The notes under the pieces: model-generated
The model's database searches: none
What the model was told of the DNA's origin: nothing
The model's input: only the letters and a program-made list of their open reading frames with translations
Program-made: the position numbers and the translations under genes
In this document: piece by piece, positions 35,789-44,552 of the stretch
Position numbering within the stretch: position 1 is the stretch's first letter
Layout of the letters: the number at the start of each line of letters is the position of its first letter
NCBI RefSeq assembly: GCF_022606295.1
Contig: NZ_JAHHZS010000005.1
Span: 1-64,000 of the forward strand
Direction: 5' to 3'
Source: Arthrobacter bambusae
Lineage (GTDB): Bacteria > Actinomycetota > Actinomycetes > Actinomycetales > Micrococcaceae
DNA: 64,000 bases

Positions 35789-36694
35789 ATGAACAGTTTG
35801 GACGGAGCCCCTGACGGACAGGCCACAACACCCGAGCCTGAGCGCCTTCTCCAGCCTGTAGCCGAAGGCCAGCGCATCACCGTGATGCTCGCGGCTTTCG
35901 AAGGTTGGAACGACGCCGGCGAGGCGGCCAGCGATTCCCTCCACTACTTGAACAAGTTGTGGCAAGGAAAGAAAGTGGCATCCGTTGATGCCGACGACTA
36001 CTACGACTTCCAGTTCACCAGGCCGACCGTTCGACGCACGGCCGCCGGAACCCGCAAAGTGAAATGGCCTTCCACGCGCCTTTACAAGGCGAGCGTCCCG
36101 GACAGCAACGTCGACGTGGTGTTCGTGCTCGGCACCGAGCCTTCCTATCGCTGGCGCGCCTACACAGCCGAGCTTCTGGTCCACGCCGAGACGCTCAAGG
36201 TTGACTACGTGGTGCTGATCGGCGCGCTTCTGGCCGACGTACCGCACAGCCGGCCGATCCCCGTCAGCACTACCTCGGACGACAGCGGACTGCGGCAGCG
36301 CTTGAACCTTGAGGCGTCGCAGTACGAGGGGCCGGTAGGCATTGTGGGTGTGCTGGCGGAGTTCGCGCTGCTCGCGGGGTTGCCCACGGTGTCATTGTGG
36401 GCAGCCGTGCCGCACTATGTGGCCCAGCCACCGTCTCCCAAAGCGCAACTGGCCATCTTGAACCGGATCGAGGATCTGCTCCAGGTGCCCTTGGACACCC
36501 ATGCCCTCAACGAGGAATCCGAGGCGTGGGAGCGCGGAGTGGACGAACTTGCCACGGAAGACCCGGAAATCGCCGCCTATGTGCGGCAGCTCGAAGAGGC
36601 CAAGGACACGGCCGACCTCCCGGAGGCCAGTGGCGAATCCATAGCGCGCGAATTCGAGCGCTACCTGAAGCGCAGGGGCAAGGACAAGCCCTGA
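35789..36694 (+). CDS. PAC2 family protein
   Basis: A 301-residue protein of the proteasome-assembly-chaperone-2 fold, with ITVMLAAFEGWNDAGEAASD near the start and GALLADVPHSRPIPVS. The C-terminal part is helical and charged (SEAWERGVDELATEDPEIAAYV). Actinobacterial PAC2 proteins are not shown to act on the proteasome, and the family also includes ATP-grasp-related proteins, so the function is open. The gene lies 10 kb from the proteasome genes and is transcribed in the opposite direction. A long hairpin lies between it and convergent mshC. Confidence 0.85.
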   Translation: MNSLDGAPDGQATTPEPERLLQPVAEGQRITVMLAAFEGWNDAGEAASDSLHYLNKLWQGKKVASVDADDYYDFQFTRPTVRRTAAGTRKVKWPSTRLYKASVPDSNVDVVFVLGTEPSYRWRAYTAELLVHAETLKVDYVVLIGALLADVPHSRPIPVSTTSDDSGLRQRLNLEASQYEGPVGIVGVLAEFALLAGLPTVSLWAAVPHYVAQPPSPKAQLAILNRIEDLLQVPLDTHALNEESEAWERGVDELATEDPEIAAYVRQLEEAKDTADLPEASGESIAREFERYLKRRGKDKP

Positions 36695-36729
36695 CGGGCC
36701 GTCTCCGGGGGTGCGGTGCGCATCTAAGC

Positions 36730-36792
36730 CAACGCGGGGTCACTTACGGCCCGTCCAAAGGGACATTATGGGCCGTAAGCGACCCCGCGTTG
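36730..36792. repeat. Long hairpin repeat between convergent genes
   Basis: Arms of 23 bases (36730-36752 and 36770-36792) are complementary at 22 positions around the 17-base spacer. They begin CAACGCGGGGTC and end GACCCCGCGTTG. It lies between convergent PAC2 and mshC genes and can end transcription on both strands. A second element of the same architecture but different sequence is at 50310-50371. Confidence 0.7.
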
Positions 36793-36800
36793 TTTGGATA

Positions 36801-38096
36801 TTAGAGCTCGACGCCAAGCAATCCGTTGATCGCGTCGCTTACCAGCGCGGAATCGAAGGCGCCCGGATTCGCGTTGGACGGGTTGCCAAGGGCCGCAGCG
36901 GCCCAGGCATCGACGGCGGCAACCGCGCCGGGAGCGTTGAGGTCGTTGGCGAGCTCGGCACGCATCCGAGTGAGCAGCTGCGCCGCCGTCCCCTCGGGAG
37001 CGATATCCCGGGCCGCCCGCCACGTGTTGAGCCGTTCCTTGGCTTCTGCGAAGCCTTCATCGGTCCAGGACCAATCCGAGCGGTAGTGGTGGGCCAGGAT
37101 CGCCAAGCGGATTGCGGCAGGTTCTTCGCCTGCGGCGCGAAGCTTGGACACGAGGACCAGGTTGCCCTTGGACTTGCTCATCTTTTCGCCGTCGAGGCCC
37201 ACCATTCCGGCGTGGGCATAGTGGTGCGCCAAGGGAACGCCGCTGAGCGAATACGCGTGTCCGGCACCCATCTCGTGGTGCGGGAAGACGAGGTCCGATC
37301 CGCCGCCCTGCACGGTGAAGGGAGCCGGCAGGTACTTCTGGGCGATGACGGTGCATTCAATGTGCCAGCCCGGACGTCCGTCACCGAGGCTCGCGCCGGG
37401 CCAGTGCGGCTCGCCGTCGCGGGCAACGCGCCACAGCAAAGGATCAAGGGGATTCCGCTTCCCGGAACGGCCCGGATCGCCGCCGCGTTCGGCGAAAAGC
37501 TCCAGCATTTCCACTTCACCGAGCCCGGAGATGTCCCCGAGCGTCCACGCGTCCGGGCTATCCGACGCTTTGCCGGCTGCCTCGACGTCGTAATACACGT
37601 CGCCGTCGGGCTCGCCGCCGGTACCGTGCACGCGGTAGGCGAGTTTGTCCGCGATCAGTTTCTCAATGGCCGGGACAATCATCGGGATCGCCTCCACTGC
37701 GCCGATGTAATGGTTCGGGGCCAGCACGTTGAGGGCGTCCATGTCGGTATGGAAAAGCTCGATCTGGCTCGCCGCCAGCTCGCGCCAATCGACGCCGGTG
37801 GCGGTGGCGCGCTCAAGCAGGGGGTCGTCGACGTCGGTGACGTTCTGGACGTACGCGACCCGCTGGCCGCTGTCCCGCCATGCCCGGTTGAGCAGGTCGA
37901 AGGCGACATAGCTCGCCGCGTGTCCCATGTGGGTGGCGTCGTAGGGGGTGATGCCGCACACGTACATGGATTGCTCCGCGCGTGGCTCGACCTCCACCAC
38001 GGCCCTGAGGGCGGTATCGAACAGCCTCAAAGAGGGCATGCTGCCGGGTAGTTCAGGCACAGGGCGGGAGATCCACGATTTCACAGCCTCAACCAT
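36801..38096 (-). CDS. mshC: Mycothiol ligase MshC
   Basis: A 431-residue cysteine:1-D-myo-inosityl 2-amino-2-deoxy-alpha-D-glucopyranoside ligase, which joins cysteine to the mycothiol precursor. The class I synthetase signatures are a HIGH-like THMGH in [15 protein letters not shown] and KMSKS in [15 protein letters not shown] at 38096 (MVEAVKSW) is chosen because it follows the uppP stop by four bases. A longer frame upstream reads inside uppP. MshC arose from cysteinyl-tRNA synthetase and lacks its anticodon domain, which fits this length. It confirms mycothiol as the main thiol of the cell. Confidence 0.96.
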   Translation of the reverse strand: MVEAVKSWISRPVPELPGSMPSLRLFDTALRAVVEVEPRAEQSMYVCGITPYDATHMGHAASYVAFDLLNRAWRDSGQRVAYVQNVTDVDDPLLERATATGVDWRELAASQIELFHTDMDALNVLAPNHYIGAVEAIPMIVPAIEKLIADKLAYRVHGTGGEPDGDVYYDVEAAGKASDSPDAWTLGDISGLGEVEMLELFAERGGDPGRSGKRNPLDPLLWRVARDGEPHWPGASLGDGRPGWHIECTVIAQKYLPAPFTVQGGGSDLVFPHHEMGAGHAYSLSGVPLAHHYAHAGMVGLDGEKMSKSKGNLVLVSKLRAAGEEPAAIRLAILAHHYRSDWSWTDEGFAEAKERLNTWRAARDIAPEGTAAQLLTRMRAELANDLNAPGAVAAVDAWAAAALGNPSNANPGAFDSALVSDAINGLLGVEL

Positions 38097-38100
38097 AGTG

Positions 38101-38934
38101 CTAGGCGCTGATGACATTGAAACCGAGCAGTACATAGAGGGCGAGTCCCAGGAGAATGCGGTACCACACGAAGACGCGGTAGCTGTGGGTGGAGATGAAT
38201 TTGAGGAACCAGCCGATGATGATGAAGCCCACAACAAAGGCGATAACCGTGGCCAAGGCTGTTTCCGGCAAGCCGAAAGGCCCGGTGATTCCTTCCTTCG
38301 ACACCACCTTGTATAACTGGTAGAGGCCGCTGCCGAAGACCGCGGGTATGGCCAGCAGGAACGAATAGCGTGCAGCCGCCTCCCGGGTGTACCCCATCAA
38401 CAGGCCGGCGGTGATGGTTCCCCCGGAGCGGGAGACGCCCGGGATGAGCGCCATCGCCTGAGCCAAGCCGTAAAGGATGCCATGCTTGAAGGTCAATTGG
38501 CTCAGCTCGCGTTCCTGCCGGCCCACGGCGTCGGCTACCGCAAGGATCATGCCGAAGACGATCAGCATGGTGGCCACGATCCACAAGCTACGCAGGACGG
38601 ATTCGATCTGGTCCTGGAAGAGCAGGCCGAGAACGATGATCGGAAGGCTGCCGAGGATCACCAGCCACCCCATCCGCGCGTCGGGATCATCCCTGGAGAC
38701 CTTGCCGCGCAACGATCCGAACCAGGCACGGACAATCCTGACGATGTCGCGCCAAAAGAAGACGATGACGGCCGTCTCGGTACCCAGTTGCGTGATGGCG
38801 GTGAAAGCAGCCCCGGGATCCGCCGCATTGGGCAGGAACGAGCCGACAATTCGCAGGTGCGCGCTTGAAGAAATCGGTAGGAATTCTGTCAGGCCCTGCA
38901 CGAGGCCAAGGAAGGCTGCTTCTATCCAGTTCAC
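38101..38934 (-). CDS. uppP: Undecaprenyl-diphosphatase UppP
   Basis: A 277-residue polytopic membrane phosphatase (BacA family) that regenerates undecaprenyl phosphate for cell-wall synthesis. The active-site motifs are [14 protein letters not shown] (Glu17 and Ser22-24) and PGVSRSGGT. Seven or eight hydrophobic segments follow. mshC starts four bases after its stop, so both are in one transcript, an arrangement common in actinobacteria. Overproduction of UppP gives bacitracin tolerance in other bacteria. Confidence 0.95.
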   Translation of the reverse strand: MNWIEAAFLGLVQGLTEFLPISSSAHLRIVGSFLPNAADPGAAFTAITQLGTETAVIVFFWRDIVRIVRAWFGSLRGKVSRDDPDARMGWLVILGSLPIIVLGLLFQDQIESVLRSLWIVATMLIVFGMILAVADAVGRQERELSQLTFKHGILYGLAQAMALIPGVSRSGGTITAGLLMGYTREAAARYSFLLAIPAVFGSGLYQLYKVVSKEGITGPFGLPETALATVIAFVVGFIIIGWFLKFISTHSYRVFVWYRILLGLALYVLLGFNVISA

Positions 38935-38986
38935 GTGAATAGACCCTACGTCATGATCTAGGCGAACTCCCCGTAAGCTATCAGCT

Positions 38987-39919
38987 ATGCAGCAGCGTTA
39001 CGTCGGCAACAGCGGGTTTCGGGTGTCCACCCTTTCCCTGGGCACCATGTCCTGGGCGGAAGAAACGGACGAGCAGGATGCACGGGAGTTGCTCCATACG
39101 TTCATCGCCGCGGGCGGCACCATGATCGATACCGCGGCCTCCTACGCAGGCGGACAAGCCGAAGCACTCCTGGGCTCCATGCTGGGGGACGTCGTGTCGC
39201 GATCGGAGGTTGCCCTCTCCACGAAAGCGGGGATCTCGACGTCGGACAGCCGGCGCAGCGTGGACGCCTCCCGCGGAGCCATGCTGTCCGCCCTCGACGC
39301 GAGCCTTGCCCGTTTGCGGACTGACTACGTCGACATTTGGTTCGCGCAGGCCTGGGACGGCAACGTCCCGCTGGACGAAACGCTCTCCGCCCTTGACCTC
39401 GCGCTGCGCTCGGGACGCGCACGGTACGTCGGCATCTCCAACTACAACGGCTGGCAGACCGCCAAGGCCGCGGCTGTCGCAGGGTTCACCGTGGTGGCCA
39501 ACCAATCCGAGTACTCGCTCCTGCACAGGAAGCCCGAAGACGAGCTGGTGCCCGCCGTCGAAGACGCAGGACTCGGACTCATGGCGTGGGGCCCCCTCGG
39601 CCGCGGGGTGCTCAGCGGCAAGTACCGTGGGCAGATTCCGTCTGAATCACGTGCGGCCGAAGGCCGCCTCAGCGGTTACGTCGAAAAGTACCTCGACGCG
39701 CGGGGGGCGCGGATCGTCGAAGCGGTGGCCATGGCCGCTCGTGGCCTGGGACGGTCCGCCGTGGACGTCTCGCTGAGCTGGTTGCTCTCCCGCCCAGGCG
39801 TCTCCACGGCCGTGGTCGGAGCACGCAATGCGGTCCAGCTCAAGGAACTGCTCGACGCACAGCTGGCGCCCCTTCCCGCTGAGATTTCCCGGGCATTGGA
39901 GGACGTTTCAGCGGTCTGA
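38987..39919 (+). CDS. Aldo/keto reductase with altered His
   Basis: A 310-residue (beta/alpha)8 oxidoreductase, divergent from uppP. Asp48 and Tyr53 in [14 protein letters not shown] and Lys80 in LSTKAG match three of the four catalytic residues. The fourth, His in most relatives (VHRWD-like motif), is Gln121 in [11 protein letters not shown]. The NADPH-binding end [21 protein letters not shown] is normal. The protein is probably an NADPH-dependent carbonyl reductase of the AKR5/AKR12-type. The substitution might lower activity or shift it. It stands alone between uppP and an unknown gene. Confidence 0.9.
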   Translation: MQQRYVGNSGFRVSTLSLGTMSWAEETDEQDARELLHTFIAAGGTMIDTAASYAGGQAEALLGSMLGDVVSRSEVALSTKAGISTSDSRRSVDASRGAMLSALDASLARLRTDYVDIWFAQAWDGNVPLDETLSALDLALRSGRARYVGISNYNGWQTAKAAAVAGFTVVANQSEYSLLHRKPEDELVPAVEDAGLGLMAWGPLGRGVLSGKYRGQIPSESRAAEGRLSGYVEKYLDARGARIVEAVAMAARGLGRSAVDVSLSWLLSRPGVSTAVVGARNAVQLKELLDAQLAPLPAEISRALEDVSAV

Positions 39920-39979
39920 CCTAGCTGTTACTCCGGCGCTGCCGGCCCCCCATTGCTGGCCTGCATTACTGAGCCTGCA

Positions 39980-40252
39980 TCACTGATCAAGGATCTCCAG
40001 CTCGTCTTCATCGAGGAGTTCATTATTCTCCTCGTCGTCATCCTCTTCATCGTCGTCGAACACCTGAAGGGGTGTGACTTCCGAGTAGGCCTCGTATAGT
40101 GAGTCCTCATATACCTCAAAGGCATCTGCGACGGCAAAAAACGCTGCCTCCACGGTGGGATCTCCTTCGCCACGGCGGGCGGAAGCGGCAATCAGGTGCT
40201 CTTCCAAGGCGGCTGTCAATGACTGAAGCGCGACACGCGGATCGATGCTCAT
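39980..40252 (-). CDS. Small acidic conserved protein
   Basis: A 90-residue protein. The N-terminal two thirds are helical (ALQSLTAALEEHLIAAS, DPTVEAAFFAVADAFEVYED), and the C-terminus is a long run of Asp and Glu (DDDEEDDDEENNELLDEDELE). No family function is recognised. Acidic tails of this sort occur in chaperone-like or nucleic-acid mimicry proteins. It faces a DUF5703 gene with which it shares a short divergent promoter region of about 39 bases. Arthrobacter relatives keep this pair together. Confidence 0.7.
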   Translation of the reverse strand: MSIDPRVALQSLTAALEEHLIAASARRGEGDPTVEAAFFAVADAFEVYEDSLYEAYSEVTPLQVFDDDEEDDDEENNELLDEDELEILDQ

Positions 40253-40291
40253 GACTTCACGTTAGCCCGAAAAAGACGAAAATGGAGAGGG

Positions 40292-40525
40292 ATGAGAGAA
40301 CAATTTCTGAGCAGTTCAGTGGAGCGTCAGCGGGACTACGCAAGGCAGTACGAGTATCTCGTGCTGACCGTCAGCCCTGACGATTCCTTGCCCGAGGCGC
40401 GACGTCGGCTCGTGGAGCACTCCGAATACGGCAAGTGGGAACTGGAGCGGAGCATCCTCTATATCGGCGGCGGTCGCCGGTTCTGGCTGCGCCGCAAGGT
40501 ACTCAACGTGCAGCGCACCGTATAG
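40292..40525 (+). CDS. DUF5703 family protein
   Basis: A 77-residue protein of an actinobacterial family of unknown function. The whole sequence fits, with MREQFLSSSVERQRDYARQ, EARRRLVEHSEYGKWELERS and YIGGGRRFWLRRKV. It is basic and probably compact. GGAGAGG lies just upstream of the ATG. It is divergent from the small acidic protein gene. Confidence 0.85.
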   Translation: MREQFLSSSVERQRDYARQYEYLVLTVSPDDSLPEARRRLVEHSEYGKWELERSILYIGGGRRFWLRRKVLNVQRTV

Positions 40526-40572
40526 CAGCACAGCCGTTATTTCAGGGTCCCGCGCTCCAGCTTCCGAGCGTT

Positions 40573-41733
40573 TCAGCTTTCGAGCGGGCCCAGCCACGCG
40601 TTGGCTACCGTGGTGTGCGCTGATTCATCGTTGGACGGATGGAAGATCCCGGCCAGCACATCGCGGTACAGCCGTTCGAGTTCCGAGCCGCGGAAGTAGC
40701 TTGAGCCTCCGGAAACCCGGATGGCCACATCCACCATGCTCCGGGCGTTCTCCGTGGCCCGCACCTTGAGGCCCACGAACTTTGGAAACCACTGCGCCCC
40801 GTGATCAACCACGGCATCCACGTCACGGGCCACCGAGGCCAACTGGGGCTGGATGGAATCCATGGCCATGGCGGCGTCAGCGATCTTCCAGCGGATGTCC
40901 GGGTCCTGCGAGAAGCTTCGGCCGCCGTACTTGGCCGAGGTCCGGCGCGTGACGGCATCGACGGCCAGCTTGAATGCCCGCTCCGCAATGCCCGTATAGA
41001 CCGCGGCAAGTAGTGTTTCGAAGCACGCGAAGATCGCGAAGATCAACGGATCCTGATTGGGTCCTACAGGCAGTTTCCGGAAGATCCGCTCCGGCCGCAC
41101 CACGGCACCGTGGAGAAGCGTGGTGTTCGACTGGCTCGCCCGCATGCCCAGGGTGTCCCAGTCATCCAGTGTCTCGTGGCCTGGCGAGTCCCGGTGGAGG
41201 AAGCCGAATACCAGCTCACCGCTCCCCTCCCGTGCGCCGCTGTCCTTGCCGAAGATGCCGAGGCGGGTCCACACCGGCGACAGGCTCGTGAAGATCTTCC
41301 GCCCGGTGAAGCTGTACCCGCCATCCGGCTGCGGTTCCGCCGTCGTGCCTGAATCAAAGAGCATGGAGTCGTTACCCGGTTCGGAAATCCCGAACGCAAA
41401 GACCTCGCCCTGTCCGGCCTCCTTCAGCACAAAGTCAAGGGAGCTGTCGCCACGGGCCGCCAGGACGTGCGCGACGCCGGTCCAGACCAGGTGCATGTTG
41501 ACGGCCAATGCCGTGGCCGGAGCAGCCGTGGCAAGCCGGCGCTGAAGCGCCGCCGCGGCTTCGAGCCCGAGCCCCAGTCCGCCGTCGGACTCCGGAACGA
41601 AGATCTTCAGGCATCCCGCCGCGGCGAGCTCCTCAAGGTCCTCGTGGAAGAACACGTTGTTCCGGTCATAGCCTGCGGCCCGCGCCCGGATGCGCTCGAG
41701 CAGCTCGTCCGGCAGGATCTCCTCGGGAATCAA
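40573..41733 (-). CDS. Acyl-CoA dehydrogenase-like flavoprotein
   Basis: A 386-residue protein of the acyl-CoA dehydrogenase fold. The start TTG at 41733 has AGGGAG 6 bases upstream. It has AFGISEPGNDSMLFDSGTTA and the FAD/substrate segments, then the C-terminal four-helix domain (FKLAVDAVTRRTSAKYGGRS). The usual catalytic Glu between the helices is not obvious, and the end YRDVLAGIFHPSNDESAHT resembles the DszC/HpaB-like monooxygenase branch, so it may hydroxylate rather than dehydrogenate. It begins 11 bases after the M20 peptidase stop, so the two share a transcript. Confidence 0.85.
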   Translation of the reverse strand: MIPEEILPDELLERIRARAAGYDRNNVFFHEDLEELAAAGCLKIFVPESDGGLGLGLEAAAALQRRLATAAPATALAVNMHLVWTGVAHVLAARGDSSLDFVLKEAGQGEVFAFGISEPGNDSMLFDSGTTAEPQPDGGYSFTGRKIFTSLSPVWTRLGIFGKDSGAREGSGELVFGFLHRDSPGHETLDDWDTLGMRASQSNTTLLHGAVVRPERIFRKLPVGPNQDPLIFAIFACFETLLAAVYTGIAERAFKLAVDAVTRRTSAKYGGRSFSQDPDIRWKIADAAMAMDSIQPQLASVARDVDAVVDHGAQWFPKFVGLKVRATENARSMVDVAIRVSGGSSYFRGSELERLYRDVLAGIFHPSNDESAHTTVANAWLGPLES

Positions 41734-41743
41734 GGGGTTCTCC

Positions 41744-43048
41744 CTAGTAGTTACTGAGCAGGGTGTTGAGCACCCTGGATCCGAACTTGAGCGAATCGGC
41801 CGGAACCCGTTCGTCGACCCCGTGGAACATGCCCGTGAAGTCGAGCTCTTCCGGAAGCATCAGCGGGGCGAATCCGTAGCCTGTGATGCCGATCTTGCTG
41901 AGCGACTTGTTGTCGGTGCCGCCGGACAAGGTGTAAGGCAGGACCTTGGCGCCGGGGTCTTCCGTATGCAGGGCGTCGATCATGGCGTCCACCAGGTTGC
42001 CGGCAAACGGCACTTCCAGGGACACGTCCTTGTTGACGTAGCTGACCTCCACCCCGTCCCCAGCGAGTTTTTTGACGGTTTCGAAGACCAACTCCTGCTG
42101 GCCGGGCAGCGTGCGGCAGTCCACCAGCGCTTCCGCCGATTCGGGGATGACATTGTGCTTGTACCCGGAGCTCAACAAGGTGGGGTTCGAGGTGTTTTGC
42201 AGGGTAGCTCCGACGAAGCGCGCTACGGTGCCGAGTTCCTTGAGCAGTGTCTCGGGATTGTCCGGATCGAACTCGACGCCGGTCAGTTCCGTCACGCCGT
42301 CGAGGAACTGCCGGGTGGTGGGGGTCAGCTCAATCGGCCAGCGGTATTCGCCGATCCTGGTGACAGCCCCGGCCAGGCGGGTGATCGCATTGTCCGTGTT
42401 GATTTGCGAACCGTGCCCGGCCCTGCCGTGTGCCACGAGGCGCAGCCAGGAAAGGCCCTTTTCCGCCGTCTGGAGCAAGTAAGTGCGCTGGCCTCCGATG
42501 GTGGCCGAGAAGCCACCCACTTCGGAGATCGCTTCCGTGGCGCCGTCGAAGAGTTCCCTCCGGTGCTCGACGGCGTAGCGCGCGCCGTGGTTGCCTCCGG
42601 CTTCCTCGTCGGCGAAGAACGCGAAGATGATGTCGCGCTTGGGCTTGCGTCCCGTGCGGGCGAAGTCACGCATGACCGAGAGGATCATGGCGTCCATGTC
42701 CTTCATGTCCACGGCGCCGCGTCCCCAGATGAGTCCGTCCTTGAGTTCGCCGCTGAAGGGGTCAACAGTCCACTGGTCTTTGAGGGCCGGAACGACGTCG
42801 AGGTGACCGTGCACCACGAGGGCGCCGGCCGAGGGGTCCTCGCCCGCCATGCGCGTGACCACATTGGCCCGGCCTGGAGCCGACTCAAAGATTTCCGCGT
42901 CCAATCCCACTTCATTAATCAACGCCGCCGTGTATTCAGCTGCGGCGCGTTCCCCGGGACCGGAATCGTCGCCGAAGTTCGAGGTGTCTATGCGGATGAG
43001 TTCCTGGCAGATCCGGACTACTTCGTCCTCGGGTCGGATATCAGTCAT
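41744..43048 (-). CDS. M20 family metallopeptidase
   Basis: A 434-residue dizinc peptidase. ATG at 43048 has AAGGAGAG upstream. Metal ligands are in VVHGHLDVVP (His), GRGAVDMKD (Asp), AFFADEEAGG (the catalytic Glu and ligand Glu), and later SGGTDNKSLSK. The dimerisation lid runs from about 190 to 300 (GLSWLRLVAHGRAGHGSQ). It is related to ArgE/DapE and carboxypeptidase G2-type enzymes, most closely to the dipeptidase-like set of actinobacteria. The acyl-CoA-dehydrogenase-like gene follows with 10 bases between. Confidence 0.92.
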   Translation of the reverse strand: MTDIRPEDEVVRICQELIRIDTSNFGDDSGPGERAAAEYTAALINEVGLDAEIFESAPGRANVVTRMAGEDPSAGALVVHGHLDVVPALKDQWTVDPFSGELKDGLIWGRGAVDMKDMDAMILSVMRDFARTGRKPKRDIIFAFFADEEAGGNHGARYAVEHRRELFDGATEAISEVGGFSATIGGQRTYLLQTAEKGLSWLRLVAHGRAGHGSQINTDNAITRLAGAVTRIGEYRWPIELTPTTRQFLDGVTELTGVEFDPDNPETLLKELGTVARFVGATLQNTSNPTLLSSGYKHNVIPESAEALVDCRTLPGQQELVFETVKKLAGDGVEVSYVNKDVSLEVPFAGNLVDAMIDALHTEDPGAKVLPYTLSGGTDNKSLSKIGITGYGFAPLMLPEELDFTGMFHGVDERVPADSLKFGSRVLNTLLSNY

Positions 43049-43325
43049 GGAACTCTCCTTGCTGGCTGGGATGGACGAACTCCGGCGGGAAGGCAGGTGG
43101 TGCTGACGCTCCCCGCGCGCTTCCCTCAGCCTACCCACCGCATGCCCGTTTGGCCGCGTGCTTTCCCGCGTTTTGGCGCCGATCGGCAGGCCCCAATTGC
43201 CGTTGACAGCGCCGTCTCGCGCTCCGGTTTTTTTATTTCCCAGAAACCGTGTTAGAGTTTTTCTCGCTGCTTCGGAGGAAAGAGAAGCGCCGAGAGGCGC
43301 AGAACGAACGCTCCGAACACCACCT

Positions 43326-43408
43326 GCGCGGGTGGCGGAATGGCAGACGCGCTAGCTTGAGGTGCTAGTCCTCGAAAGGGGGTGGGGGTTCAAGTCCCCC
43401 TCCGCGCA
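43326..43408 (+). tRNA. tRNA-Leu(GAG)
   Basis: An 83-base cloverleaf. Acceptor stem GCGCGGG (43326-43332) pairs with TCCGCGC (43401-43407) before discriminator A. The anticodon loop TTGAGGT sits between CTAGC and GCTAG, giving anticodon GAG, which reads CUC (and CUU). A long variable arm follows (class II tRNA), then the T-arm GGGGGTTCAAGTCCCCC. The CCA end is not fully encoded (CA follows). Confidence 0.95.
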
Positions 43409-43414
43409 CAATTG

Positions 43415-43447
43415 CAAGGCCTGGAATTATGATAATTCCAGGCTTTG
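43415..43447 (+). terminator. Terminator after tRNA-Leu
   Basis: A stem of about 15 base pairs surrounds CCTGGAATTA (43420-43429) and TAATTCCAGG (43433-43442), followed by CTTTGTTTGTTT. Strong intrinsic terminator seven bases after the tRNA. Confidence 0.9.
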
Positions 43448-43566
43448 TTTGTTTAACTTTGAATTTGCTTTTTCGGACGCTAATGCCGCGTTCATCACAT
43501 TTATTGAATTGCATTGCCGCTCATTCATTCGAGGCAGTCATCAGGACTGCCGACCTCGCTCCGCGG

Positions 43567-43620
43567 GGAACGGCGACGGCGGCGGCCCACGTGGGTGACC
43601 GCCGTCGTCGTAGCCGTTCC
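43567..43620 (-). terminator. Terminator after MaoC gene
   Basis: GGAACGGC (43567-43574) with GCCGTTCC (43613-43620), and inner GACGGCGG with CCGCCGTC, form a long stem around a CCCACGTGGG loop. It lies just after the stop of the leftward MaoC gene. Together with the tRNA terminator it insulates the convergent units. Confidence 0.8.
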
Positions 43621-43640
43621 TGAAAACCGAGACCGGAGCC

Positions 43641-44552
43641 TTACAGGGCCGTCACGGAGCCGCTGAAGTGCCTCCTGCCGCTTCGCGGACTCCAGGCGAC
43701 GTAGTCCGAACGCTCCCACGAACCTGACGAGGAGTGGACCGTGCCGATTTCCAAGGCCACCCGCGCAGGGAGGTACACGGGTGCCTCGAAGTTCACGTCC
43801 CAGCGGAACGCTTCCGCCTTCACCGAGCCAACGTCGGCCAGGGCCCTGGAGGCGAGGTACATGCCGTGCGCGATTGACCGCGGCAGGCCCAGCGCCTTGG
43901 CCGAGAGGAGGCTCAAATGAATCGGATTGAAATCTCCGGATACCGCAGCGTAAAGGCGGCCCGTATCCACTCCGAGCTGCCAGACTGCGGTTGGTGCGGG
44001 CGCCCTGAACTCCGCTGGCGCGGCGGCCTCGGGGGCCTTGTCGAATCCCGGAAGGAAGACCCCCTTGGCGAGGTACGTCGAGATGCCGCGCCAGAGCAGC
44101 GCCCCGTCATTGCTTGAGCGGACTTCGGCGACGACGTCCAGCTGGGTTCCAGCCCTGTGGCCGCGCATGTTATCGGCCCAGGACCGGACGTCGAGCGGTT
44201 CACTGAAGTGAACGGCCCGCAACTGCTCCACCTGGTTCTTCAAATGGATCATCCCCAGCAACGGAAGCGGGAAGTCGTCCCGGTTCAGCACGCTCATGGA
44301 GACCGGAAACGCGAGGGCGTGGATGAAGCCGGCCGGCAGCGCGTCACTCGCGGTCTCCCCGATCAGGTGCTGGTACTCGGTGAGGTTCGCGACGTCGGCC
44401 CGCACCCCGCGGACCTCGTGGCTCCCCTGGGGCAGGGCGGTGGCAGCCGGGAACCCCAGCAACCTCCGCCGCGCCGCCGTCGCCGCCGCATTCACGTACA
44501 GCTTCGAGAGCGACGGCAGATCTCCCAGGATGAGGGGTTGTTCCGTGCTCAT
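43641..44552 (-). CDS. MaoC-like acyl dehydratase (HtdX-type)
   Basis: A 303-residue double-hotdog protein. The active-site segment YAAVSGDFNPIHLS (hydratase motif with Asp and His) lies in the C-terminal hotdog, followed by ALGLPRSIAHGMYL, the second conserved block. The N-terminal half (about 1-140) is the non-catalytic hotdog. It should hydrate or dehydrate a 3-hydroxyacyl chain. Its ATG overlaps the FabG stop as ATGA, so both enzymes are made from one message. The gene order matches HtdX-FabG4 in mycobacteria, where these steps belong to a fatty-acid synthesis or elongation route. Confidence 0.9.
   Translation of the reverse strand: MSTEQPLILGDLPSLSKLYVNAAATAARRRLLGFPAATALPQGSHEVRGVRADVANLTEYQHLIGETASDALPAGFIHALAFPVSMSVLNRDDFPLPLLGMIHLKNQVEQLRAVHFSEPLDVRSWADNMRGHRAGTQLDVVAEVRSSNDGALLWRGISTYLAKGVFLPGFDKAPEAAAPAEFRAPAPTAVWQLGVDTGRLYAAVSGDFNPIHLSLLSAKALGLPRSIAHGMYLASRALADVGSVKAEAFRWDVNFEAPVYLPARVALEIGTVHSSSGSWERSDYVAWSPRSGRRHFSGSVTAL

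Noticed and set aside
38097-38237. Extended N-terminus for MshC
   Set aside because: The 47 extra residues lie inside uppP and are Ser-rich without similarity to the family. ATG 38096 follows the uppP stop by four bases.
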